From Trichomonas vaginalis G3 (taxonomy: Eukaryota; Parabasalia; Trichomonadida; Trichomonadidae), in assembly GCF_026262505.1 (NCBI RefSeq), contig NC_067205.1, forward strand, positions 24,991,693 to 25,055,692: 64,000 nt of DNA. Reading direction: 5' to 3'. Under the pieces are notes generated by a model. It worked only from the letters and a program-made list of their open reading frames with translations. It was not told the origin of the DNA and made no database searches. This document shows, in pieces, positions 1 to 8,025 of this stretch (position 1 is its first letter; each line of letters opens with the position of its first letter). A program made the position numbers and the translations under genes.

Positions 1-605
1 CAAAACATTTACGATGAAATCATGACAAAACATTTACGCTCATTACGATGAAGAAGTCTTGACAAAACATGTACGATTAAATCATGACAAAACATATACG
101 CTCATTACGATGAAGAAGTCTTGACAAAACATGTACGATTAAATCATGACAAAACATATACGATTAAATCATGACAAAACATTTACGCTCATTACGATGA
201 AGAAGTCATGACAAAACATATACGATTAAATCATGACAAAACATATACGATTAAATCATGACAAAACATATACGAAGAAGTCATGACAAAACATATACGT
301 TCATTACGAAGAAGTCATGACAAAACATATACGATTAAATCATGACAAAACATATACGAAGAAGTCTTGACAAAACATATACGTTCATTACGAAGAAGTC
401 ATGACAAAACATATACGATTAAATCATGACAAAACATATACGATTAAATCATGACAAAACATTTACGATGAGGTCATGACAAAACATATACGATGAGGTC
501 ATGACAAAACATTTACGCTCATTACGATGAAGAAGTCTTGACAAAACATGTACGATGAAGAAGTCATGAAAATTCAAGACCCTTTGGGTCTCGCCGCTTA
601 GCGGC

Positions 606-668
606 TGAGGTGAGAAAAGAGGTGAGAAAAGAGGTGAGATCTCACCTCTTCACCTAAAATATATTTTT
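606..668 (+). repeat. AGATCT palindromic module, GGTGAGA type
   Basis: Three direct GAGGTGA half-sites spaced by AAAA lead into a perfect palindrome GGTGAGATCTCACC. A second inverted half-site (CTTCACCT) and an A/T-rich tail follow. It belongs to a family of about twelve modules in the window with different stem sequences. Confidence 0.75.
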
Positions 669-750
669 GGATCATTTACGCTCATTACGATGAAAAAGTC
701 TTGACAAAACATTTACGATGAAATCATGACAAAACATTTACGATGAGGTC

Positions 751-813
751 ATGTTAGAAAACATGTTAGAAAAGGTGTTAGATCTAACATTCTAACATAA
801 ACATTATTTTTGG
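751..813 (+). repeat. AGATCT palindromic module, GTTAGA type
   Basis: Direct ATGTTAGAAAA half-sites lead into the palindrome TGTTAGATCTAACA, then CTAACAT and an A-rich/ATTATTTTTGG tail. The arrangement is that of 606-668 with another stem sequence. Near-identical modules lie at 46.1-46.6 and 47.6-48.5 kb in the Polinton. Confidence 0.75.
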
Positions 814-1002
814 GTCATTTACACTCATTACGATGAGGTCATAACAAAACATTTACGAAGAAACCCTGACAAAACATTTACGAAGAAACCTTGACAAAAC
901 ATTTACGATTAAATCATGACAAAACATTTACGTTATACAGTAATGTTAGTCATGAATGTTTGTCCTACGTGTTGGCGTTAGTGTTGAAAAATAATGTTTG
1001 TC

Positions 1003-1707
1003 CTACATGAAGCCGTACAAGCGTTTGAATTTGTTTATGCATAAGATTACACTCTTGTTTTCTGTATCTATCATACAAACATAAGCAGCACCTGTTTTTG
1101 TAAAGTTTATATGAAGTTTTCGATAGTTAAGACCTGTATAATAATAGAATGCGTCCTCATTCTCAACATAGTAGTAGAACTCAAACGAATGCTTACCATA
1201 ATCTGTTATTTCAACAGCTTCGTCAGATATTTCATCAACGAACTCATAAACTATATCGCCATACTTGCTTTTATTTCTATTGTTTTCAGATCTAGAACAC
1301 CAACGAAGGTTTGAGATTCTGTTGTCCGTTCTATCATGATTTATATGGTCTATTTCTTTCAAATTGTTTGGATTTTCAATCCACTGTTCTGCAATAATTC
1401 TATGCTTTAAATGTATTTTGTTGTTTAAACTAAGCACAATATAACCATAATTATTTAAGCATTCACTCATAATATGTTTGTCTTTCTTTCGACGAATAGT
1501 AAAAGGATATGTCGTACAAATCTCATAATCTTCATGATTTCTCAATGTTTCCCATTGAGTTTGTTCCCCACTAACGTTCTCATTGACGTCCTCAATATCT
1601 TCTTCCTCACTGAACTCGTCAATATTTTCACTAGCTCCTTCTGTAATGTTTTCATCGGCATTGTCATTGACTTCTTCTGTAATGTTAGATGTTGTTGTTT
1701 CGCTCAT
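1003..1707 (-). CDS. HNH endonuclease with NUMOD4-like region and extra C-terminal domain
   Basis: A 234 aa protein with an acidic N-terminus (residues 1-50), a NUMOD4-like stretch (~52-105) and a clear HNH core (~118-146) with EIDHINHDRTDNRISNLRW: Asp120-His121, His124, then the N-x-x-N-L-R-W segment. HNH proteins of this kind nick or cut DNA and are often homing enzymes of phages and large DNA viruses. Residues ~165-231 (EITDY...FKRLY) align well with most of the ~107 aa proteins at 5490 and 7503, so this is a separate module also used alone. The start at 1707 is the first ATG after the T-rich upstream DNA. Its 3' end faces the repeat array. Family call firm; target unknown. Confidence 0.85.
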   Translation of the reverse strand: MSETTTSNITEEVNDNADENITEGASENIDEFSEEEDIEDVNENVSGEQTQWETLRNHEDYEICTTYPFTIRRKKDKHIMSECLNNYGYIVLSLNNKIHLKHRIIAEQWIENPNNLKEIDHINHDRTDNRISNLRWCSRSENNRNKSKYGDIVYEFVDEISDEAVEITDYGKHSFEFYYYVENEDAFYYYTGLNYRKLHINFTKTGAAYVCMIDTENKSVILCINKFKRLYGFM

Positions 1708-1795
1708 GTTCTTTCACTAATGTTAAAAAGTTATGTTGTACGAATTTTGAACAGAATTTAGAGCAGTTATGAAACAATGAAGTATTTTTACGCTA

Positions 1796-4480
1796 TTGAA
1801 AGGAACTATGAGAGTGAAGTACATGACAGCAATGACAAAAGGAACTAATATCAAACCTAATGAAATCGCTCACGAGGACATAGAGCTTAACAAGTACTTT
1901 GTGGAGTATCTTATAAGTGAAGAGTATGTAAGACCTTACTTCATGTTTGACAGCATGAATGAGGATGTTATTTCATGGTTAAAGAATATAAGCAATGTTT
2001 TCGGTAAGTACGTCATAGATGACAAAGGTCTTGTTGTATTTTATGAGACAGCAATACGAACACAGGAACTAATGGATATTATGCACTCAACAGCAAAGAA
2101 AGGATTTAGTACTATTGGCATGAATGAACATTGCAGGAATGACATATACAACCTATGCTCACGAAAGCCTTACACAAAAGCAATACAAATGATAGAACAT
2201 AAGTGTCTAAGGTCAGCAAATGAAATCATTACTGTCAGTGGTTATGAAAGAACTGTTAGCAAAGATGAGTGGAAACAGCTATTCATATTAAGGAAGGACG
2301 TTGCTGAACTAGTTAAACCTGTTGCACAAACATTGTTTCAGATAAGACCAGCAATGACTAAGAACCCTTTGACCTTAGTCAATGAGACCATAGAGGTTGA
2401 AGATAATGACATGAAAGAACTAGGAATGAATGAGAGAAGTTGTGAAGGATGTTTGAGTCAAAACACATGGTTCTTCAGAGCTGTTAAGAAACTTAGTAAA
2501 GAACGACAGAAATATTTTATAGAGAAGTATTGCAAAGGATGTGTAAATGAATTGCTTGAAATAGAACTTAGAGACACTTTCACACTAAAGGACTTGAGAA
2601 GAAATAAGTACATGAGTGAGGACGGTATTGACATAGCTAGTGTTATAAATGACTTAAGAAGATGTGTTGTTGTTATTGACGGAGCACGTATGACATATCT
2701 AGTGAAAGATTATGATGGAATACGAGACACAACAACACTTGTGTCAGTAGATAGCAAGGAATTCAATAAGCTCATGAAGAGTGTTTATGTAGGACGTATT
2801 GAGGAGAAGGATGTGAACGCACTGATGATTTATGAAGCGGGTCAGAACAAGAACTATCTTATGAAGTCAGGCATGAGATTCTTTGACGAAAGAGATGACA
2901 TTTACAGCTATTTCAGAGGATATGAGTATGAGGTACTGAATGAAGTAGATGAGAACGTTATTGAAGGATATTTGAAACATGTTCACGATGTCATATGTAA
3001 TGAGGATGAAGAGCTTTATGAGTATGTTTTGAACTGGTTCGCCTACATCGTTCAAAATCCTTGTGGAAAGACTGGAACAGTACTTTTGTTAATAGGAAAG
3101 CAAGGAACTGGTAAGAATGTACTTAGTAATGTTCTATGCGAGCTCATTAGCAAGTACGCCAACAATAATATAACGGCAATAGAGAATGTGGTTGGTAGAT
3201 TCAATGCTGCTATTGAGAACATGAAGCTCATCGTATGCAATGAACTAAGCTCATGCGATACGTCTAAGGTCATGAACCACGACGCACTAAAGTCAATAGT
3301 AACAGAGACTCAGTTGGACTTAAATCAGAAGTGTCAGCCAGTAAGAAAGATAGAGAATGTTTGTAATATCATCATGATATCTAACAACTTCAACTCAGTA
3401 AAGATTGACAAAGACGACAGAAGATTTGTTGTCATTGACGTAAGCAGCAGATACAAAGGAAATTACGAATATTTCTCAAATCTCATTGAAAGCTTTAATG
3501 AAGAGTTTTATTCAAACTTACTGACGTACTTCATGAAGAAAGATTTAAGTGAATTTGATGTAAGGAAGATACCATTCACCAGGGCTAAACAAGAACTCAT
3601 CGAAATGAACAAAACACCTTACCAAATGTTTTACGAGGAGTTCTATGAAAAGTTTGTATCCGGATGGAATTGTACAGAGTGCTACAGAAGATATAAAGAA
3701 TTTGCGAAGGAGAATGAATTCTTTGCATGTAGTTCAAATGTATTTGGTGGCAAGATGAGAGAATTTGTGAAGAGAAGTAGAAAGCGAGACAGTTCTGCAA
3801 GAAGTTATATTTACGAAGCAAGTATGATATTAGAAGGTCGTGGAAAGAAAGAAACAGTGAATTATGAGGAAGTGTTTGAAAAATTCATGGAGTACATGGG
3901 AAGCAATATAACATACAACAAAGACATATACAGTGAGTTTAAGTACTACTGTGAACAGCATGAGATTGAAGTAATGAGTAAAGGAGACTTTGAAACGCTT
4001 ATGAAAGACAGTGAGGAGGTCATACATGAGAACAGTGATGAAATAGTTCATGAGAACAGTGAGGAGGTCATACATGAGAACAGTGATGAAATAGTTCATG
4101 AGAACAGTGAGGAGGTCGTTCATGAGAACAGTGATGAAATAGTTCATGAGAACAGTGAGGAGGTCATACATGAGAACAGTGATGAAATAGTTCATGAGAA
4201 CAGTGAGGAGGTCATACATGAGAACAATGATGAAATAGTTCATGATGTCGTTCGTGAAGAAGCCATTGCAACAAAGAATGAGATAAAGGATTTCATAGAA
4301 CTTAACAAGGAGGAGTTTAAAGAAGGCTATGAAGTGAAAAGATGTGAAGAAGATTTCTTGGCGTATTTGAAGAAAAAGAGACTAAAGCCAATGGCTCAAA
4401 ATAAGTTTCAATCGATGTTTGAAAAGAAACGTTTGAGCTATGGTGGTGTAAGAAGCACATATTACTTTGTTAAGAAGTGA
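1796..4480 (+). CDS. Primase/D5-like protein with SF3 helicase domain
   Basis: An 894 aa replication protein of the virus-like element. The central SF3 helicase domain (~residues 400-590) shows Walker A GKQGTGKN (from about residue 436), a B-region hydrophobic strand then CNELSS, and a sensor-like ISNN. The helicase in the Polinton at 40602 has GKQGTGKN, CNELQS and VSNN at matching places. The N-terminal ~350 residues may hold a divergent primase (RPYFMFD near residue 46) but I cannot prove it. Residues ~740-815 are an acidic in-frame repeat. A charged C-terminal domain follows (ends YYFVKK). The family unwinds DNA at viral origins as a hexamer. Looks whole. Confidence 0.85.
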   Translation: MKGTMRVKYMTAMTKGTNIKPNEIAHEDIELNKYFVEYLISEEYVRPYFMFDSMNEDVISWLKNISNVFGKYVIDDKGLVVFYETAIRTQELMDIMHSTAKKGFSTIGMNEHCRNDIYNLCSRKPYTKAIQMIEHKCLRSANEIITVSGYERTVSKDEWKQLFILRKDVAELVKPVAQTLFQIRPAMTKNPLTLVNETIEVEDNDMKELGMNERSCEGCLSQNTWFFRAVKKLSKERQKYFIEKYCKGCVNELLEIELRDTFTLKDLRRNKYMSEDGIDIASVINDLRRCVVVIDGARMTYLVKDYDGIRDTTTLVSVDSKEFNKLMKSVYVGRIEEKDVNALMIYEAGQNKNYLMKSGMRFFDERDDIYSYFRGYEYEVLNEVDENVIEGYLKHVHDVICNEDEELYEYVLNWFAYIVQNPCGKTGTVLLLIGKQGTGKNVLSNVLCELISKYANNNITAIENVVGRFNAAIENMKLIVCNELSSCDTSKVMNHDALKSIVTETQLDLNQKCQPVRKIENVCNIIMISNNFNSVKIDKDDRRFVVIDVSSRYKGNYEYFSNLIESFNEEFYSNLLTYFMKKDLSEFDVRKIPFTRAKQELIEMNKTPYQMFYEEFYEKFVSGWNCTECYRRYKEFAKENEFFACSSNVFGGKMREFVKRSRKRDSSARSYIYEASMILEGRGKKETVNYEEVFEKFMEYMGSNITYNKDIYSEFKYYCEQHEIEVMSKGDFETLMKDSEEVIHENSDEIVHENSEEVIHENSDEIVHENSEEVVHENSDEIVHENSEEVIHENSDEIVHENSEEVIHENNDEIVHDVVREEAIATKNEIKDFIELNKEEFKEGYEVKRCEEDFLAYLKKKRLKPMAQNKFQSMFEKKRLSYGGVRSTYYFVKK
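4014..4236 (+). repeat. In-frame 48-base repeat inside the helicase gene
   Basis: About 4.6 near-perfect copies of a 48-base unit encoding 16 residues of the pattern SEEVIHENSDEIVHEN. Copies differ at single codons (ATA/GTT; AAC AGT/AAC AAT). The near identity implies recent slippage or unequal crossing-over. It forms an acidic linker between the helicase domain and the C-terminal domain. Confidence 0.9.
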
Positions 4481-5060
4481 GGACATTTATTTTTGTCGTT
4501 AGTGTTGGAGTTTGTACTTGTTGTTAGTGAGAGAATAAATTAAATCATGAACTTTGCCATGGTCTCTGTCCCTAGTAGTTTTCATTAAGTTCTGGAAATA
4601 ATGAAAGTCATGAACTTTGCCATGGTCTCTGTCCCTAGTAGTTTTCATTAAGTTCTGGAAATAATGAAAGTCATGAACTTTGCCATGGTCTCTGTCCCTA
4701 GTAGTTTTCATTATCTCACAGAGTTAATGAAAGTCATACTTTCTATCAGATGAAGCATGCAGATGAACATAATGAAAGTTAGTGAGTTTGCCACGAGTTA
4801 TGAATAAAATATTGGCATACTAGATGAGATCGTTGATGAAACAGATGAAGATAAATTAAATCTTGGACTTTGCCACACTCTGTCCCTAGTTCCTCAAAAT
4901 CCTTGACAACGTTGCTTAGAAATTTTGGTTCAAAACCTCATCTGATTTTAATCTGTTATGCTACCTGTTAAGTTTCGCGAGATTATAAATGTCATGGAGT
5001 TATATAAAAAGGAGGGACAGCTAGGGACACTGGAAGTACTTGTAAGGCTATCTGTTAAGA
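4481..5060. repeat. Non-coding stretch with three ~65-base tandem repeats
   Basis: Between 4540 and 4720 a ~65-base unit occurs about three times; its core is TTTGCCATGGTCTCTGTCCC followed by TAGTAGTTTTCATTA. Degenerate copies of the TTTGCCAC...TCTGTCCCTAG core lie at ~4865-4890. A possible promoter, TATATAAAAAGGAGGGACAG, sits at ~4999, just before the gene at 5061. No convincing gene is seen; the 70-codon frame on the minus strand only reads the repeat. Confidence 0.7.
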
Positions 5061-5360
5061 TTGCATGAAATACTAAAAGTCATGAAATCCATTATCGCTG
5101 TGCTAGCTTCACCTTTGATTGAAATGACGACTAAAGTCACTGAAGCAATGAAACAAAAGTTTTTGGTAGAATACATTAAATCAGGAGCGGTTCCAGAAGG
5201 TTTTTACGTTCATACTATGAAGGATGGTAGAGTTCAGTTTAGAAAGATAAAGCAACCATTAGATAGAGAAGGAATTTTGAGAAAGATTAAACTTCATGAG
5301 GACAACATTGCTGAACTTAAGAAGAAGTTAGAAGAGTTGGAGAAAGGAAGAGAGTTATAA
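5061..5360 (+). CDS. Small coiled-coil protein of unknown function
   Basis: A 99 aa protein, not recognised. Residues 1-30 are hydrophobic and threonine-rich (MHEILKVMKSIIAVLASPL), the middle is basic (GFYVHTMKDGRVQFRKIKQP), and the last third is a heptad-like helix (LRKIKLHEDNIAELKKKLEEL). The start could also be the ATG at 5082, which gives MKSIIAV. It follows a TATATAAAAAGG-like box. A palindromic module begins 14 bases after its stop. Confidence 0.55.
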   Translation: MHEILKVMKSIIAVLASPLIEMTTKVTEAMKQKFLVEYIKSGAVPEGFYVHTMKDGRVQFRKIKQPLDREGILRKIKLHEDNIAELKKKLEELEKGREL

Positions 5361-5373
5361 AGCAATGAATTCA

Positions 5374-5436
5374 TGAGGTGAAAAAAGAGGTGAAAAAAGA
5401 GGTGAGATTTCACCACTTCACCTAAATTTATTTTTT
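5374..5436 (+). repeat. Palindromic module, GGTGA type, after a gene end
   Basis: Three direct GAGGTGAAAAAA half-sites, the central GGTGAGATTTCACC, an inverted CTTCACCT, then AAATTTATTTTTTC. Same design as 606-668 but with AGATTT in place of AGATCT. It lies directly 3' of the gene ending at 5360, as the module at 7189 lies 3' of the gene ending at 7186. A transcript-end role is possible. Confidence 0.7.
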
Positions 5437-5489
5437 CACCTCTGACAACGTTTATTTTTAAGTTTATTTTTAAGTTTATTTTTATATAA

Positions 5490-5810
5490 ATGACGAAAAC
5501 TATTGAGATAACAAACTACAACGGTCATGAGTTCAAGAATTTGTTCTTTGTTCCTCGTGAAAATACATTCTATCAGATACGAGGGAGAAAGGGTAAAGTT
5601 AGTTTAAGCATTTATGAAGGAATGAAGAATGGAAAGTTTATACAAGCATACGATACAAACGGTAAACGTGTTTCATTAGCTTTGTCAAAACTTACTAACA
5701 TTTATTTTGACAGTAACTTTGACCTATATGAAGAAGAAAGTGAGTCAGAAGAATATGAACTGTTATGTGAAGCACAGCAATGGGAGGAGTTGCAATACTT
5801 TTGTAAGTGA
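5490..5810 (+). CDS. Small protein = standalone HNH-associated C-terminal domain (copy 1)
   Basis: A 106 aa protein, about 90 per cent identical to the one at 7503. Residues 5-70 (EITNYNGHEFKNLFFV...SKLTNIY) align with residues 166-231 of the HNH endonuclease at 1003-1707, sharing EIT-Y, a Phe/Tyr-rich strand, and V-L-(I/L)-K at the end. It lacks the HNH core, so it is a domain without a nuclease. An acidic tail (EEESESEEYELL) follows. It may bind DNA and compete with or tether the endonuclease; that is inference. TTTATATAAATG at the start looks like a TATA box touching the start codon. Confidence 0.7.
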   Translation: MTKTIEITNYNGHEFKNLFFVPRENTFYQIRGRKGKVSLSIYEGMKNGKFIQAYDTNGKRVSLALSKLTNIYFDSNFDLYEEESESEEYELLCEAQQWEELQYFCK

Positions 5811-5973
5811 GAACGTTTATTTTTTACATTAGTGAAGTCGTTTGTGAAAACGTTTATTTTTTCATTAGTGAGGTGAAGCGGTTGGCGGCTTTATAAATAT
5901 TTAAGGTTAAGTTGGTGTTTGTGTTTGTGTTGTAAAATATACATTAACGGTTTCGTAAAGTGTCAAAACCGCT

Positions 5974-6014
5974 AAGTTGTGTACGGAGGCGCGCAGTGCC
6001 ACAGTACACGACTT
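5974..6014 (+). other. Hairpin with conserved loop GGAGGCGCGCAGTGCC (copy 1)
   Basis: Eleven-base stem AAGTTGTGTAC / GTACACGACTT (one T-G wobble) around a 19-base loop GGAGGCGCGCAGTGCCACA, then CATACTAACT. The second copy (7977-8025) keeps the loop nearly unchanged but has different, still pairing, stem sequence. This suggests selection on a structure in RNA or single-stranded DNA. ACTAAC resembles the branch/acceptor motif of trichomonad introns, but no matching donor is evident. Confidence 0.6.
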
Positions 6015-6112
6015 AACCATACTAACTATATTCGAATGAAAACTTCAAAGCTGTTGCATGGTTAGATAATGACGATTGCTTTAAGAAAATATTTAAATAC
6101 AGTGACTCAACG

Positions 6113-6433
6113 ATGTCAATAGATGACCTTCGTGGAATGTTACCATCGACGTTTACAGTAGAAGGTTCAACAGGATTGCTTACAAGATTGTCAATTGGTG
6201 GTATTTGGTCTCGTGAGAACATTGTTATAAAATCCAGTATAAGTGAATTTGCTGAAGAATCTATATTATGTCTTTCAAACTACATGTATTCGCCGCCGAA
6301 GCATTATAGTATAACAAACTTTGTCAGTAAGTTTAATATAAGACTTGTTGAACCTTCTTCAATGAAAGATGTTGTGCTACCCAAAGATGGAAAGGATGGA
6401 CTCATTATTGAGATGATTTTAATAGCATATTAA
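6113..6433 (+). CDS. Unknown small protein, first of three abutting genes
   Basis: A 106 aa protein, not recognised (MSIDDLRGML...IIEMILIAY). The frame is open upstream to about 6026 without another ATG, so the true N-terminus may be longer by a non-standard start. It follows the hairpin and TACTAACT of the first duplicated module. The next coding region starts directly at its end with no spacer. Confidence 0.5.
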   Translation: MSIDDLRGMLPSTFTVEGSTGLLTRLSIGGIWSRENIVIKSSISEFAEESILCLSNYMYSPPKHYSITNFVSKFNIRLVEPSSMKDVVLPKDGKDGLIIEMILIAY

Positions 6434-6658
6434 ATGAGCTTGTTCTTGAAGGTCATTCATGATGAAATAACTGTTGTAGAAGATGTTAGCAATTGTTCAG
6501 ACATTTTGAAGCGTATAGATGATATAAGAAATAAGTTAGATAGACCGCAAAGCGGTGAGGGCGAAGCCCATGAGAACGCTTATGTTTCATTGACTTTCTC
6601 CAGTAACGAAAACTTTTATGAGATAATATTGAAGAGAGATGATTTTAATATGGGGTAA
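6434..6658 (+). CDS. Unknown small protein, second of three abutting genes
   Basis: A 74 aa acidic protein, not recognised (MSLFLKVIHDEITVVEDVSN...DDFNMG). It begins directly after the previous gene and ends directly before the next, all in one phase. The segment SSNENFYEII resembles YSNENFKAVA just upstream of 6113. Expression from a shared transcript by re-initiation is inference. Confidence 0.45.
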   Translation: MSLFLKVIHDEITVVEDVSNCSDILKRIDDIRNKLDRPQSGEGEAHENAYVSLTFSSNENFYEIILKRDDFNMG

Positions 6659-7186
6659 ATGGTAGCTTGGGCAGCTTTAGGCGCAATGGGAACAAAAGCA
6701 TTAGCATTTGGAGCAAAAGCACTTGGAGCTTATGACGCAGTAAATAAAATGAGTGGAGGAAGGGTTTCGAAGACATTAGATGCAAATAAAGGGAAGATTG
6801 GAGGCTGGGTTGCAAAGAAGTTAAGATTAAATAAAATAGGGCTCATAAATAAAGCATCCAATTTAGTTGCGACTGAGTCAGAAAATGCTTTAGGAAAGGA
6901 CGATGAGTTTGCAAAACACGCAAAAGACTTTAATGACCAGATGAAAGGTGAAACAATACATTTAAATAGAGTCGATGGAACTAAAGAAAATGTTTCTTCT
7001 CCACCAGCGGTTTATCCATACGGACCTTATGGAATGTATGGAAACCCTTATGAACGACCATTTGACCCATTGACTGGTGGAAGTAACTGGTATCATTACG
7101 GCCGAAGAAGAAAGACAGTCAAGTTGGAGACAGACGTGAAGAAAGCAACTAAAAAGAAACCAAGGAAGAGAGTTATAAAGCAATGA
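6659..7186 (+). CDS. Small Gly/Ala-rich basic protein, possible minor virion protein
   Basis: A 175 aa protein with a Gly/Ala-rich amphipathic start (AALGAMGTKALAFGAKALGAYD), a basic middle, a Pro/Tyr-rich patch (PPAVYPYGPYGMYGNPYERP) and a very basic tail (KKATKKKPRKRVIKQ). Its shape resembles the small Gly-rich basic proteins of the Polinton at 52528-52845 and 56139-56377, which I compare to adenovirus pVI/pX-like minor capsid or membrane-active proteins. The likeness is of composition, not a proven homology. A palindromic module follows its stop at 7189. Confidence 0.5.
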   Translation: MVAWAALGAMGTKALAFGAKALGAYDAVNKMSGGRVSKTLDANKGKIGGWVAKKLRLNKIGLINKASNLVATESENALGKDDEFAKHAKDFNDQMKGETIHLNRVDGTKENVSSPPAVYPYGPYGMYGNPYERPFDPLTGGSNWYHYGRRRKTVKLETDVKKATKKKPRKRVIKQ

Positions 7187-7188
7187 AT

Positions 7189-7240
7189 TCAACAGGGTAG
7201 AAAAGAGGTTAGATCTAACCATCTACCCTAAATTTATTTT
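7189..7240 (+). repeat. AGATCT palindromic module, GGTTAGA type
   Basis: AGGGTAGAAAAGAGGTTAGATCT is mirrored by AACCATCTACCCT, then AAATTTATTTTT. The outer half-site is GGGTAGA/TCTACCC and the inner one GGTTAGA/TCTAACC. It lies directly after the gene ending at 7186. Confidence 0.7.
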
Positions 7241-7502
7241 TGTGCTATGTTTTCATACGTGTGAGGGTGGAGACACTGAAAACATTTACGAAATCATTAA
7301 TGAAAACATTAACGTAAACATAAACGATAAAATATATTTCCGGGCTAGTTGTCAAAATGTCATATTGTCATCATTTTTAAAAGAAGTTAATTAACCAGGT
7401 GACACATGGTGACGTGGTGACACTGAAAACATTTACGAAATCATCACTTGGTTCAGAGATTTGAAATCTTATACGTAATGGATTTTCTTTCTTTTTATAT
7501 AA
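7241..7502. other. Non-coding spacer
   Basis: Loose copies of AAACATTTACGAAATCATTA-type iterons and a GTGACACATGGTGACGTGGTGACAC direct repeat near 7399. No gene is supported; it ends in the TTTTTATATAAATG start of the gene at 7503. Confidence 0.5.
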
Positions 7503-7829
7503 ATGACGAAAACTATTGAGATAACAAACTACAACGGTCATGAGTTCAAGAATTTGTTCTTCGTTCCTCGTGAAAATACATTCTATCAGATACGAGGGAG
7601 AAAAGGTAAAGTTAGTTTGAGCGTTTATGAAGGAATGAAGAATGGAAAGTTTATACAAGCATACGATACAAACGGTAAACGTGTTTCATTAGCTTTGTCA
7701 AAACTTACTAACATTTATTTTGACAGTGATTTTGACTCTGACGATTGGAGTGACAGCAGCGATACTGAAGAATATGAAGTATTGTGTGAAGCACAGCAAT
7801 GGGAAGAGTTGCAATACTTTTGTAAGTGA
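7503..7829 (+). CDS. Small protein = standalone HNH-associated C-terminal domain (copy 2)
   Basis: A 108 aa near-twin of the protein at 5490. The first ~78 residues differ at only one or two sites. The acidic linker is different and longer (DSDFDSDDWSDSSDTEEYEVL), and the end CEAQQWEELQYFCK is identical. Sparing of the domain with drift in the acidic linker fits purifying selection or recent gene conversion. Confidence 0.7.
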   Translation: MTKTIEITNYNGHEFKNLFFVPRENTFYQIRGRKGKVSLSVYEGMKNGKFIQAYDTNGKRVSLALSKLTNIYFDSDFDSDDWSDSSDTEEYEVLCEAQQWEELQYFCK

Positions 7830-7976
7830 GAACGTTTATTTTTTCATTAGTGAAGTCGTTTGTGAAAACGTTAGTGAGGTGAAGTGGTTGGCGGCTTTGT
7901 AAATATTTAAGGTTAAGTTGGTGTTGTCGTTTGTGTTGTAAAATATACGTTAACAGTTTTGTAAAGTGTCAAATTC

Positions 7977-8025
7977 ACATATAATGTGTAAGGAGGCGCG
8001 CAGTGCCTCAGTACACTTGTTATGT
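7977..8025 (+). other. Hairpin with conserved loop GGAGGCGCGCAGTGCC (copy 2)
   Basis: Outer arms ACATATAATGTGTA and TACACTTGTTATGT pair as 5 bp, an internal loop, then 5 bp. Inside, GAGGC/GCCTC closes the loop GCGCAGT. TATACTAACT follows. Stem bases differ from copy 1 yet pairing is kept, while the central bases are the same. Confidence 0.55.

Larger units (their letters stand above)
1..960 (+). repeat. Iteron-like tandem repeats with TGACAAAACATNTACG core
   Basis: About 26 copies of a ~24-26 base unit with core TGACAAAACATNTACGA, followed by variable tails (ATTAAATCA, AGAAGTC, TGAGGTCA, CTCATTACGA). Spacing varies and tails alternate, so it is a higher-order array rather than a simple satellite. 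Two AGATCT palindromes interrupt it at 606-668 and 751-813. The same core is found inside the Polinton at 46.0-46.4 and 47.8-48.4 kb. A replication-origin or regulatory-site role is inference. No coding potential is apparent. Confidence 0.85.
5466..6030 (+). repeat. First copy of a ~560-base duplicated module
   Basis: This segment and 7480-8035 are direct repeats. Each has a TTTTTATATAAATG promoter/start, the ~107 aa protein, GAACGTTTATTTTTTCATTAGTG, a GGCGGCTTT(A/G)TAAATATTTAAGG stretch, and a hairpin followed by TACTAACT. Nucleotide identity is very high in the coding part and drops at the hairpin stems. Confidence 0.85.

Noticed and set aside
1-540. CRISPR-like look of regularly repeated units
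   Set aside because: The spaces between cores are themselves repeated tails, not unique spacers, and the genome is eukaryotic with no cas genes.
3830-4243. Long minus-strand frame (137 codons) of repeating Met-Asn-Tyr-Phe units
   Set aside because: Shadow of the 48-base repeat inside the helicase gene.
4499-4711. 70-codon minus-strand frame with repeated KTTRDRDHGKVHDFHYFQN
   Set aside because: Reads the non-coding tandem repeat; no independent support for a gene.
5990-6030. Classical trichomonad intron acceptor
   Set aside because: ACTAAC is present but the rest of the ACTAACACACAG acceptor and a matching donor are not.
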